Shown in pieces: positions 1 through 6,783 of a stretch of DNA of 64,000 nt (position 1 is the first letter of the stretch; the number at the start of each line of letters is the position of its first letter). This DNA comes from a bacterium. Lineage in GTDB: Bacteria; Myxococcota_A; UBA9160; UBA4427. Made by a program: the position numbers and the translations under genes. Under the pieces are notes generated by a model. It made no database searches. It had not been told where the DNA came from and saw only the letters and a list, made by a program, of their open reading frames with translations. The stretch is from positions 1-64,000 of the forward strand of contig JANSYR010000016.1 in the NCBI GenBank assembly GCA_024742285.1, read 5' to 3'.

Positions 1-140
1 AAGTCCATCTTCTCGGCCAGACCCTTGTGCGCCTGGCGGGAAGTGATCGCAGCCGTCAGCGTCGTCTTCCCGTGGTCGACGTGACCGATCGTGCCCACGT
101 TCACGTGGGGCTTCGTCCGCTCGAACTTTTCCTTGGACAT
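1..140 (-). CDS. tuf: Elongation factor Tu, N-terminal fragment (runs off the window)
   Basis: Only the first 46 or so codons are inside the window. They read [20 protein letters not shown] and continue through the P-loop GHVDHGKTT, the GTP-binding motif of EF-Tu, the GTPase that delivers aminoacyl-tRNA to the ribosome. The ATG is at 138-140. The gene is the last member seen of a leftward tRNA-Thr/Tyr/Gly/Thr-tuf cluster, a classic arrangement also found at E. coli tufB, so tuf is probably co-transcribed with the tRNAs from the promoter near 1630-1659. No strong Shine-Dalgarno sequence precedes it. The rest of the protein lies to the left of base 1. Confidence 0.97.
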   Translation of the reverse strand, partial: MSKEKFERTKPHVNVGTIGHVDHGKTTLTAAITSRQAHKGLAEKMD

Positions 141-374
141 GGTGCTTGCCTGCTCACTCTCTTGCTTGATTGCTGTGTTCAGCTGGCTGGCGATCCGGCT
201 CGTCCGGTCGCCGTGTTGAGTCGCCTTCGACGGGCCGCGCCGGATCTCGTTCCGTCGCTTCCCCCACGACGCCCCCCGGAGCCGCAGTCTCGAAGTCGAG
301 TTGTTGAAAAGTCTCCCGACGCCATCGCGCCGTCTCGTCTCGCGGCCGACCGGAATCGGATCGCATCGTTCTGG

Positions 375-447
375 AGCTCACGAGCGGGCTTGAACCGCTG
401 ACCTCGTCCTTACCAAGGACGTGCTCTACCACCTGAGCTACGTGAGC
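375..447 (-). tRNA. tRNA-Thr (anticodon GGT)
   Basis: The minus strand folds as a 73-nt cloverleaf. The 7-bp acceptor stem is GCTCACG/CGTGAGC, the D-arm contains TAGCTCAGGTGGTAGAGCA, and the anticodon stem-loop CGTCC-TTGGTAA-GGACG gives anticodon GGT. The T-arm contains GGTTCAAGC. CCA is not encoded. It is the last tRNA before tuf. Confidence 0.96.
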
Positions 448-535
448 AAAATTGCTTTGGGTCTCTTCCTGTCGGCCTCTCGCGACCTCGACGCCTCGTC
501 CTGCCCTCGCGGCCTTGCGCCTCGAAAACAATTGG

Positions 536-609
536 AGCGGGAAACGGGATTCGAACCCGCGACCCCCAGCTTGGAAGGCTGGTGCTCTAGCCAGCTGAGC
601 TATTCCCGC
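536..609 (-). tRNA. tRNA-Gly (anticodon TCC)
   Basis: A 74-nt cloverleaf with acceptor stem GCGGGAA/TTCCCGC. The anticodon stem-loop CCAGC-CTTCCAA-GCTGG gives anticodon TCC, and the T-loop is GGTTCGAATCC. It lies 88 nt upstream of tRNA-Thr(GGT) and 16 nt downstream of tRNA-Tyr in the same transcript direction. Confidence 0.96.
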
Positions 610-625
610 AGAAAGTCCGGGATGG

Positions 626-709
626 TGGAGGGAGGAGGATTCGAACCTCCGTAGGCCAAAGGCCAGCAGATTTACAGTCTGCCCCGTTTAACCGCTTCGG
701 TATCCCTCC
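626..709 (-). tRNA. tRNA-Tyr (anticodon GTA)
   Basis: An 84-nt class II tRNA with acceptor stem GGAGGGA/TCCCTCC. The anticodon stem-loop GCAGA-CTGTAAA-TCTGC gives anticodon GTA, and a long variable arm and T-loop GGTTCGAATCC follow. Bacterial tRNA-Tyr is class II, so the size fits. The 5' end is at 709. Confidence 0.96.
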
Positions 710-1394
710 GTAGATCCCGTTCGTTTCGTCTTCCGGGTCGATCCGATCGACTCTCTCCCTCGCTCCCTCATTCGACCCCGGCCTCCGAGAGCCTCCCGCG
801 AGATTCCGGTGGCGCACCCCTGTCCGGCGGGCTTCGCCGGACGCGACGTCGGTGCGTCGCGGGTCGTTCTCCAGGGAATCCGGGAGCGGAAGTCGTTCGG
901 ACTCGTGTCGAACACATCGTGAAGCGGTGGCGGCTTGGCGTCGGACCGAGTGGCTCTCGGCGTGTCCGGCGGATCGACTCGTCCTACACACGCACGTGTC
1001 ACGCGACTCCATGAACTGGGCATCGCGGACGGTCTCGGGGTCGTGCATGCGGACCAGAGTCGGGGCCGGAGCTTCGGCACCTTGGCCTCTCGCTCTGTGC
1101 CTCTCGCTCTGTGCCTTTTGCCCTGTGCCTCTCGCTCCTCGGTCTATCCAGCCAAGGCCATGCGCACCAGGCGCTTCAGGTGTGGGTCTGGGATCGATCG
1201 GTTCGTCCCGTCTACTCGTTCCTCTCGTCGTTCCGATCCTTCCGCGTTGCGACTACGCCGCTTTGCATCGGACCGGCTAACGACCCTGACAACACGCCAG
1301 GATCGTTGATGTTTCCTTCTTCGTTCGTTCGCCCCTAACAGGGACGACGCGGCGATCGTTTTCGTCTGACTCGCACAGGCTGCGCAAGGGGTGG
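710..1394. other. 685-base spacer inside the tRNA cluster, no gene recognised
   Basis: This stretch separates tRNA-Thr(TGT) from tRNA-Tyr, which are normally only tens of bases apart in this cluster. The reading frames through it have no recognisable protein features, and their arginine- and serine-rich translations look like chance GC-rich frames. It contains an imperfect 14-bp tandem repeat (1086-1141). I see no clear second promoter for tRNA-Tyr. Confidence 0.6.
1086..1141. repeat. 14-bp imperfect tandem repeat, four units
   Basis: The units are CCTCTCGCTCTGTG at 1086-1099 and again at 1100-1113, CCTTTTGCCCTGTG at 1114-1127, and CCTCTCGCTCCTCG at 1128-1141. They sit inside the spacer between tRNA-Thr(TGT) and tRNA-Tyr. 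No function is evident. A slippage-generated simple repeat is the plain reading. Confidence 0.75.
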
Positions 1395-1467
1395 AGCTGG
1401 CGAGGGGACTCGAACCCTTAACCTTCGGATTACAAATCCGGTGCTCTACCAGTTGAGCTACGCCAGC
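1395..1467 (-). tRNA. tRNA-Thr (anticodon TGT)
   Basis: A 73-nt cloverleaf with acceptor stem GCTGGCG/CGCCAGC. The anticodon stem-loop CCGGA-TTTGTAA-TCCGA gives anticodon TGT, and the T-loop is GGTTCGAGTCC. It is the first gene of the leftward tRNA-tuf transcript, about 155 nt downstream of the candidate promoter at 1630-1659. Confidence 0.96.
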
Positions 1468-1629
1468 CCGGATCCTGCCACCCGGCCCGCGTCGTGTCCG
1501 AAGACATCAAGCCTTCGAACCAGCACGCCACGCGTTCGTCCGCGTAGGCGTGCCCCGACCGGGTCGAGTACGAAACCGATGTGACCGAGCGCGAATTGAA
1601 TCTTTTTGTTTGGGTCCCCGAGGCGGCAG

Positions 1630-1659
1630 ACTATAGACCGGCCCGGTCCCCGCTGGCAA
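1630..1659 (-). promoter_or_regulatory. Sigma-70-type promoter of the tRNA-tuf operon
   Basis: On the minus strand there is a TTGCCA -35 box (1654-1659), an 18-nt spacer and a TATAGT -10 box (1630-1635), each one base from consensus. The bases after the -10 box (CTGCCGCCTCGGG) are GC-rich. A GC-rich discriminator is the known signature of stable-RNA promoters under stringent (ppGpp) control, which fits tRNA and tuf genes. This is a sequence-based prediction only. Confidence 0.7.
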
Positions 1660-1727
1660 GCGCCTAGAGGACCACCCCAGGCCCCGCCGGGGAAGAACTC
1701 TCCGGTTCTCCCCACGACCCGCGGGGA

Positions 1728-2588
1728 TCAGCGCTCGGGCTGACCGCGACGGCGGACCAGATCGAAGAGGATCGCAGCTCCCGCCGTCGAGACGTTGAGG
1801 GAGGCCACCTCCCCGCGCATCGGGACCCAGACCCGGTGATCCGCCGCGGACGCCACACTCGGTCGAACCCCCCGGCCCTCGGCCCCGAGCACGACGACGA
1901 GGGGGGCATCGAGCAGGCGGTCTTCCATCTCGTAGAGCGAGCGACCGTCCTCCGGAGCCGCCGCGACCACCCAGTAGCCCCGCTCCTGCAGTCCCCCGAG
2001 GGCCCTGTTCAAGTTCGGCACGCGGGCTACAGGCAGCCACTCGATCGCGCCCGCCGAGGCGCGCGCGACCGCCGGAGTCAGGGCGGGAGCACGGCGCTCG
2101 GTCAGCACCAGTCCTGCGACCCCGGCCGCTTCGGCCACCCGGGCGATCGCGCCCACGTTCTGCGGATCCTCGACGCCGTCGAGGGCGAGCAGGACCGGCG
2201 GGAGCGGCGCGGCGTAATCGGCTGCGCGTTCGACCAGGGCCCGCAGAGAGAGCTCGGGCAAGGGCTCCGCTTCGGCAGCGATGCCCTGGGACTGGGCGTC
2301 GGGCGCGACGCGCTCGTCCAGGACGCTCCGCGGGACCCGTTCCACGACGACGCCCGCTGCACCCGCCGCGTCGGCCACCTCGGCGAGCTCCGCGCGATCT
2401 GTGCCCTCTCGGATCCAGACGCGGTGGATCTCTCGTCGGCCCGCCCGAAGCGCCTCGCGCACCGGATGGAGGCCGTAGAGCCACTCGGTTCCGCCGCCAC
2501 GTTCGCCTCGACGCCGATCCGTGCCGCGCCGCTTGCCGCGTCCTTCCGCGACTCCGACTCCGCGCCGCTTGCCGCGTCCTTCCGCCAC
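1728..2588 (-). CDS. rlmB: 23S rRNA (guanosine-2'-O-)-methyltransferase RlmB (TrmH/SpoU family)
   Basis: A SPOUT-class methyltransferase of about 286 aa. RlmB methylates the 2'-OH of a guanosine in 23S rRNA domain V using SAM. The N-terminal substrate-binding part begins with WLYGLHPVREALRAG. The catalytic domain shows NVGAIARVAEAAGV, VVVLGAEGRGV and SLNVSTAGAAILFDLVRRR, the three motifs that build the SPOUT trefoil knot. The start is uncertain. The listed GTG at 2588 places a basic 12-residue repeat (AEGRGKRRG twice, from a 36-bp DNA repeat) before the conserved domain. The gene lies upstream of the tRNA-tuf operon promoter, on the same strand. Confidence 0.9.
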   Translation of the reverse strand: MAEGRGKRRGVGVAEGRGKRRGTDRRRGERGGGTEWLYGLHPVREALRAGRREIHRVWIREGTDRAELAEVADAAGAAGVVVERVPRSVLDERVAPDAQSQGIAAEAEPLPELSLRALVERAADYAAPLPPVLLALDGVEDPQNVGAIARVAEAAGVAGLVLTERRAPALTPAVARASAGAIEWLPVARVPNLNRALGGLQERGYWVVAAAPEDGRSLYEMEDRLLDAPLVVVLGAEGRGVRPSVASAADHRVWVPMRGEVASLNVSTAGAAILFDLVRRRGQPER

Positions 2589-2596
2589 TCCGACTC
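2525..2596. repeat. 36-bp direct repeat, two copies, in the rlmB 5' region
   Basis: Units at 2525-2560 and 2561-2596 begin CGCGCCGCTT and differ by about one base. In the rlmB frame they encode a repeated basic 12-residue stretch (AEGRGKRRG plus three residues). A partial third unit follows. The period is a multiple of three, so copy-number change would keep the frame. Confidence 0.8.
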
Positions 2597-2660
2597 CGCC
2601 CCGCTTCGTCGTGCGCCGTCCGGTGCCGGACGTCGCCTCTGCGCGGGCCCGCGCCTCGCG

Positions 2661-3998
2661 TCAGCGGATCAGCATAGCCCGAAGCGGATCGACGGCTTCG
2701 AGGAATGGCGCGCAGTCCTCGATCTGCGGGTGGTTCTTCAGCTCGAACTCGAGATAGGCGACGACCTCGCCGAGCGCCTCGTCCACCTCGCGTACGCGAT
2801 CGCCGGTCAGACGCAGCGCTCGATGGCTCAGCACCGCGGGATCGAGCGTCCCCTGCTCTCCCACCTGGACGCCTTCGAGCAGCTTGCGCCCGTTCTCGGC
2901 ACTCTCCTCGAGGATGCGGTCGAGGCGTCCCGCGACCTCGCTCGCGCCGTCGAGGGCGATCAAGGGCGCGGCGAGCTCGAAGATGAGCTTCGCGTGGAGC
3001 TCGACGGCTTCGCGAACCACGTCGTCGTCCGCCGTCGTCCACGGTCCGTGCTCCTCGGACGTTCCTACCTCGATCGCGACGTGGCCCGTCAGCTGTAGGA
3101 ACTGGATCGTTCGCGCGGCGGTTCGCGGATCGAATCCCGAGTGGTGGCAGATGCCGGCGAATCGATCCTCGTCGGCGAGCGCATCGAGGATCGCGCGCTC
3201 GTTGTCCGAGGCCGGGGGCCGGGACGCGTCTCCAAGCAGGATGGCGGTGCGCGGATCTTCGAGGCGCGCGAGGAACCGCAGCAGGTCGTCGCGCCGCGCG
3301 AGCCCCTCACCGATCAGGCGACGGGTCGGAAGGCTCAATCGAACGACGTTGTCGGGCTCGATCTCGCCTTCCCAGAAGTGGATCCAGCCCGCGGTGTAGG
3401 AGAAGAGCGAACGAACGATGTCCTCGACCTGGGTCTTCACGCCGTTCCAGAGCTCTCGCGGCGTGAGGATCCCGAGCTCGACCACGACCTTGCCGAAGCG
3501 CGTGCTCGGGTGGTACCGCTGCTCCGCGAGATCGAGCTGGCCCTGCTCGATGAGCCCGGCGCGAAGCAGGCAGGCCCCGAGTCGGTCGGGCACGAGGTTC
3601 GATGCTGCGAAGACGACCTCTCCCCGACTCAGCCAGACCGCCTTCTCTTCCCCTTCGTACTGAAAGAGCAGGTACCCCGACTTGCCCGCGTCGTGGACGA
3701 GCGCAAGGAGATCGGCGAGGGCGAACGCGCGCACGTCGCAAGACAGAACGAGATCGCGATCGGCGGGCACTTCCGTCCCGGCGTCGTCACCACGTTCAAG
3801 CAGGATCGCGCGTCCCGATCGCGCAAGGACGCGAAGCCCCTCTTTCGGGTCGAGCCCGAGGACTCTCTTCGATTCGGTGGAGAAGGACCGACCGAACGCG
3901 AAATCGCTCTCGTCGTGGGACACGGCTGCCTCGTCGCACCGGTGGGGAACCGACGCGTCCCGTCTCTTGTCGGGAGAGATCGTCCGGCGCTTGAGCAT
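2661..3998 (-). CDS. DUF4388 (PATAN-type) domain protein
   Basis: A protein of about 445 aa with a DUF4388 core in the first third. It shows LSCDVRAFALADLLALVHDA, then a hydrophobic sheet region (SGYLLFQYEGEEKAVWLSRG), then EVVFAASNLVPDRLGACLLR. DUF4388 proteins in delta-type bacteria are linked to two-component and gliding/c-di-GMP signalling; their biochemistry is not established. The C-terminal half is helical, with no domain I can name. I chose the ATG at 3998 (MLKRRTIS). An in-frame GTG at 3923 (VSHDESDFAF) is the alternative. The open frame continues upstream to 4796, but that part is antisense to the PilZ gene and has no protein-like character. Confidence 0.75.
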   Translation of the reverse strand: MLKRRTISPDKRRDASVPHRCDEAAVSHDESDFAFGRSFSTESKRVLGLDPKEGLRVLARSGRAILLERGDDAGTEVPADRDLVLSCDVRAFALADLLALVHDAGKSGYLLFQYEGEEKAVWLSRGEVVFAASNLVPDRLGACLLRAGLIEQGQLDLAEQRYHPSTRFGKVVVELGILTPRELWNGVKTQVEDIVRSLFSYTAGWIHFWEGEIEPDNVVRLSLPTRRLIGEGLARRDDLLRFLARLEDPRTAILLGDASRPPASDNERAILDALADEDRFAGICHHSGFDPRTAARTIQFLQLTGHVAIEVGTSEEHGPWTTADDDVVREAVELHAKLIFELAAPLIALDGASEVAGRLDRILEESAENGRKLLEGVQVGEQGTLDPAVLSHRALRLTGDRVREVDEALGEVVAYLEFELKNHPQIEDCAPFLEAVDPLRAMLIR

Positions 3999-4128
3999 TC
4001 CCCCGAGAGCCGCACGAGGCATTTCCCTACACGGGACGGGCACCTCCCTCGGGAGGCGCACGCCGATTGCGCTCAAGCCCTTCGATGGCCACCGCCGATA
4101 CGAAGAGTAGACCGACGAGGAGTCGAAC

Positions 4129-4569
4129 ATGGGCAGAGCGCTTCGAAGGCATCGCACCGACACGCGAACGACCCCGCGCCTCCCCCTCTGCGCCCCGGTC
4201 TTCGTCACCACCGATGAAGGAAAGCCCGTGGCCCCGTTGGCGCGGACGGCCGAGATCGGCCTGGGCGGGCTGCGCCTGACCGCGGCCGAGGGCGTGGCGC
4301 CCGGCGCGCGTGTGCACGTCGCCGTGCGCCTGCCTTCGGGCCGGATCTTCGAGATCGACGGCCGAGTCGCCTGGTCGAGACAGACCCTCCACCCCGCTCT
4401 CTTCGGCACGCCCACGGGGCGGGACGACGACGCCGACCTCGGCATCGCCTTCGACCCCACCTGTGAAGAGGCGCTGCTGCCGATCGCCCGCCTCTTCGTT
4501 GCGCGAGACCAGGAGCGGATGCGGGCGAACCGGATCCGACGGATCCACGGGCTTCCGCTCCATGCTTGA
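4129..4569 (+). CDS. PilZ-domain protein
   Basis: A 146-aa protein that is essentially one PilZ domain. The N-terminal RxxxR-type segment (RRHRTDTRTTPRLPL) is followed by TAEIGLGGLRL, equivalent to the c-di-GMP-binding (D/N)xSxxG motif but degenerate (EIGLGG), then beta-barrel strands such as RVHVAVRLPSGRIFEIDGRV. PilZ proteins act as c-di-GMP effectors; whether this one still binds the ligand is open, given the altered motif. The start at 4129 has a GAGGA ribosome-binding site 8 nt upstream. It is divergent from the DUF4388 gene at 2661-3998, and a PilZ-DUF4388 fusion occurs at 51771-52997, suggesting a shared pathway. Confidence 0.82.
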   Translation: MGRALRRHRTDTRTTPRLPLCAPVFVTTDEGKPVAPLARTAEIGLGGLRLTAAEGVAPGARVHVAVRLPSGRIFEIDGRVAWSRQTLHPALFGTPTGRDDDADLGIAFDPTCEEALLPIARLFVARDQERMRANRIRRIHGLPLHA

Positions 4570-4605
4570 TCCGCGCGAACCCGACTGGGTATGCTTGCTC
4601 TTCCG

Positions 4606-4932
4606 ATGAGACCCCCCGGCACGTTCAAGCTTCTCGGCCGCGCCCGACGCAGGGAACGCGGCGAAACCGACGCCCTCGACCCGATGGCGCTTTGTGCCGG
4701 GCGTGGGGATCGCATCGTCGATTCCCTGCGCATGCAGATCCTCGACGGGGCCGAAGACCAGTCGCTCCGCATCCGCCAGATCTTCCACGATCCCAAGGAG
4801 ATCTTCCGCGTCGAGATCGACTGCCCCGACCAGAACTACCAGCGCACGACCCTGCTCGACCGCGATGCCCTGGAAGACCTCCTGGCAACGGACGACGTCC
4901 GCGAGAGGGTCCTGGATCAGTTACCCGACTGA
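4606..4932 (+). CDS. Small conserved-looking protein, function unknown
   Basis: I do not recognise this protein of about 108 aa. It is hydrophilic, with a basic start (MRPPGTFKLLGRARRRERGE) and a middle that looks like a real fold (VDSLRMQILDGAEDQSLRIRQIF, then FRVEIDCPDQNYQRTTLLDRD). No signal peptide or membrane segment is evident. An in-frame ATG at 4591 would add five residues. It begins 36 nt after the PilZ gene and may be co-transcribed with it. GC-rich hairpin repeats follow directly after its stop codon. Confidence 0.6.
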   Translation: MRPPGTFKLLGRARRRERGETDALDPMALCAGRGDRIVDSLRMQILDGAEDQSLRIRQIFHDPKEIFRVEIDCPDQNYQRTTLLDRDALEDLLATDDVRERVLDQLPD

Positions 4933-4934
4933 TT

Positions 4935-5206
4935 TTGGTCGGCGCTGCGCGCCTCGCGACGCGCGCTTCGCGGCGCGCGTCTTGCGCTGAGGGCTCCGTC
5001 TATCCGACTGACGTCGGTCGGCGCTGCGCGCCTCGCGACGCGCGCTTTGCGGCGCGCGTCTTGCGCTGAGGGCTCCGTCTACCCGACTGACGTCGGTCGG
5101 CGCGCCGTCGAAGCCGCGCTTCCCGCGCGCGGTGCCCGAACGCGCCCCGCGCCGCGAGCGCAAGAGACGCGCGCCAAAGCGCGTCTCGCGAGGCGCCTTG
5201 CGCCGA
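4935..5206. repeat. 79-bp tandem repeat of a GC-rich hairpin module, plus an inverted copy
   Basis: Two full units begin at 4937 and 5016, and a third is cut short at 5095 (period 79 bp). Each carries GACGCGCGC-TTYGCG-GCGCGCGTC, a 9-bp stem with a 6-nt loop, followed by TTGCGCT. A diverged copy lies in the opposite orientation at about 5157-5206 (GAGACGCG-CGCCAAAG-CGCGTCTC). The array fills the space between a rightward gene and leftward tRNA-Leu. A further copy lies at 20355-20410. This behaves like a REP-type palindromic repeat and probably works as a terminator for both sides. Confidence 0.85.
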
Positions 5207-5216
5207 TCAGAAACGG

Positions 5217-5298
5217 TGCCCGGGGCAGGACTCGAACCTGCACGGCCAGAGGCCAGATGATTTTAAGTCACCCGCGTTTACCATTTCGCCACCCGGGC
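5217..5298 (-). tRNA. tRNA-Leu (anticodon TAA)
   Basis: An 82-nt class II tRNA with acceptor stem GCCCGGG/CCCGGGC. The anticodon stem-loop GGTGA-CTTAAAA-TCATC gives anticodon TAA, and a variable arm and T-loop GGTTCGAGTCC follow. A TAGAAT -10-like box lies just upstream (5307-5312). Downstream on its own strand is the 8-bp hairpin at about 5165-5190, a possible terminator. Confidence 0.95.
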
Positions 5299-5385
5299 CC
5301 GGCTCCATTCTATCCCGTCGGCTCTCCGGACGCCGAACCGGAGACGATCCTCCGAGTCCGCTCGGCGCGACGGTCGAACCGACAC

Positions 5386-5414
5386 TTGACGGCGTCGACG
5401 ACGACGCGAATAAT
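5386..5414 (+). promoter_or_regulatory. Strong sigma-70-type promoter of the asd leader
   Basis: TTGACG (5386-5391), a 17-nt spacer and AATAAT (5409-5414) give 5/6 matches to both boxes at ideal spacing. This stands out in such a GC-rich sequence. The predicted start is near 5421-5422, which coincides with the ATG at 5422, so the leader ORF would be read from a leaderless or nearly leaderless transcript. Confidence 0.8.
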
Positions 5415-5421
5415 GCCGCCG

Positions 5422-5505
5422 ATGCAGACCGCTTCCCTACGCCACACGGGTGCCGAGCCTGAGATCGCCGTCACGACGACGACGACGACGGACACGTCCG
5501 CCTAG
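5422..5505 (+). CDS. Candidate threonine leader peptide of asd
   Basis: A 27-codon ORF whose tail reads IAVTTTTTTDTSA-stop. Six ACG threonine codons run from 5473 to 5490, and a seventh lies at 5494-5496. Runs of codons for a regulated end product are the hallmark of leader peptides such as E. coli thrL. It sits between a strong promoter and a perfect terminator hairpin (5534-5567) directly ahead of asd, which makes the semialdehyde precursor of threonine, lysine and methionine. I chose ATG 5422 because the in-frame ATG at 5413 lies inside the -10 box. No Shine-Dalgarno is visible, which fits leaderless initiation. No protein function is expected. Confidence 0.65.
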   Translation: MQTASLRHTGAEPEIAVTTTTTTDTSA

Positions 5506-5570
5506 CGAACCGGAAGCGCAGCCCCGATCACCTGCAACGCCCTCCCGGTCCGCCGGGAGGGCGTTGCTCG
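5505..5570 (+). terminator. Attenuator: terminator hairpin with a competing antiterminator pairing
   Basis: Bases 5534-5548 (GCAACGCCCTCCCGG) pair perfectly with 5553-5567 around a TCCG loop, giving a 15-bp GC-rich stem followed by TCGTTT. The sequence GCGAACCGG (5505-5513), starting at the last base of the leader stop codon, can pair with CCGGTCCGC (5545-5553) over 8 of 9 bases, which would disrupt the terminator. A ribosome stalled on the Thr codons would leave 5505-5513 free; a ribosome at the stop codon would cover it. The weak T-tract is a caveat. Confidence 0.65.
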
Positions 5571-5618
5571 TTTCGGGGCCCTGTCGGGCGCCGAAACGCC
5601 CCACGACAGGAGTCCACC

Positions 5619-6677
5619 ATGACCGCATCCTTCCGCGATCTGCGCGATCGCCCCCTCACCGTCTGTGTCGTCGGCGCCACCGGCGCCGTCGGCGAAGTCC
5701 TCCTCTCCGTCCTCGAGGAGCGTCGCTTCCCGGTCGGGGCGCTCCGCCCCCTGGCGAGCGCCCGATCCGTCGGCGCCACGGTGCGCTTCGCGGGGCGCGA
5801 CCATCCCGTGCGCGAAGCGCGGCCCGAAGCGTTCGAGGGAGCCGACCTGGTCTTCTTCGCGGCGACCGGCGAACTCTCGAAGAGCCTCGCTCCCGAGGCG
5901 GCCGAACGCGGTGCGATCGCGATCGACAAGTCCAACACCTGGCGCATGCACGAGCACGTGCCGCTCGTCGTTCCGGAGATCAACGCCGATGCCGCGCTCG
6001 GCCATCGAGGCATCATCGCCTGTCCGAACTGCACGACCATCGGCCTCGTGATGGCCCTCGAGCCGATCCGGCGTGCCGCGGGGCTCGAAGAGATCGTCGT
6101 GACGACCCTCCAGGCCGCTTCCGGTGCCGGCCGGGACGGACTCGACGAGCTCGAGGCCCAGCAGGCGGCGCTCGCCAGTGGTGCCTCGCCCGAAGCCGAG
6201 GTCTTCCCGGCCCCCCTCGCGAACAACCCCCTGCCCCTCTGCGAACGATTCCTCGAGAACGGCTACTCGACCGAGGAGCAGAAGCTCCGCCAGGAGACGC
6301 GCAAGATCTTCGACCTGCCGTCGCTTCCGATCGCGATGACCTGCGTGCGGGTCCCCGTCCCGGTTGGACATGCCGCGACGGCGCTCGTGCGGACGACCCA
6401 CCCGCTCGACGCCGAAGAGGCACAGCGGGCAATCGCAGGCTTCGAGGGCGTCGAGCTCGTCGACGATCCGGCCGAGAACCTCTTTCCCACCACGCGCGAC
6501 GTCGTCGGCCGAGACGAAGTCCTCGTCGGGCGCGTCCGACGGGACCTCGATTCCGAGCGCCTCTGGCTCTGGGAGGTCTCCGACAACCTCCGAAAGGGCG
6601 CGGCCACGAACGCGGTCCAGATCGCCGAGACCCTGCTGGCCGCGCCCCCGTCGTCGCAGGCGCCCGGTCCGTTCTGA
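5619..6677 (+). CDS. asd: Aspartate-semialdehyde dehydrogenase
   Basis: A 352-aa enzyme that reduces aspartyl-4-phosphate to aspartate-semialdehyde with NADPH, the branch point to lysine/diaminopimelate, threonine and methionine. The Rossmann motif VCVVGATGAVGEVLLSVLEE lies near residues 15-34. The catalytic cysteine is C138 in ACPNCTT, and the substrate-binding part contains LQAASGAGRDGLDEL. The length is normal. The ATG at 5619 has AGGAG about 8 nt upstream. The leader peptide and terminator hairpin upstream suggest threonine-responsive attenuation. A bidirectional hairpin (6744-6777) ends the gene. Confidence 0.96.
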   Translation: MTASFRDLRDRPLTVCVVGATGAVGEVLLSVLEERRFPVGALRPLASARSVGATVRFAGRDHPVREARPEAFEGADLVFFAATGELSKSLAPEAAERGAIAIDKSNTWRMHEHVPLVVPEINADAALGHRGIIACPNCTTIGLVMALEPIRRAAGLEEIVVTTLQAASGAGRDGLDELEAQQAALASGASPEAEVFPAPLANNPLPLCERFLENGYSTEEQKLRQETRKIFDLPSLPIAMTCVRVPVPVGHAATALVRTTHPLDAEEAQRAIAGFEGVELVDDPAENLFPTTRDVVGRDEVLVGRVRRDLDSERLWLWEVSDNLRKGAATNAVQIAETLLAAPPSSQAPGPF

Positions 6678-6743
6678 CGCCCGTGGCTCCGGTCCGCGGC
6701 CGCGATCGCGACCCATGCCGCCGTCCCCGATCGCGCACGAACG

Positions 6744-6777
6744 ACGCCCCCGTCGGGCGCATACCCGACGGGGGCGT
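6744..6777. terminator. Bidirectional terminator between asd and the cupin gene
   Basis: ACGCCCCCGTCGGG (6744-6757) pairs perfectly with CCCGACGGGGGCGT (6764-6777) around a 6-nt loop. It lies between two convergent genes, so it can serve both. The T-tracts are weak, as is common in very GC-rich genomes. Confidence 0.8.
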
Positions 6778-6783
6778 TCATCG

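Noticed and set aside
1507-3042. Long minus-strand frame (about 511 codons) across rlmB
   Set aside because: Its translation is almost entirely Arg/Gly/Ala and overlaps the well-supported rlmB frame; a GC-codon shadow.
4000-4796. 5' extension of the DUF4388 frame to 4796
   Set aside because: The extension is antisense to the PilZ gene and has Ser/Arg-rich, non-protein-like composition.
5310-5495. Minus-strand frame with a Val-rich start (MSVVVVVVTAISG) opposite the Thr codons
   Set aside because: It is the antisense of the ACG run and overlaps the promoter and leader; no supporting features.
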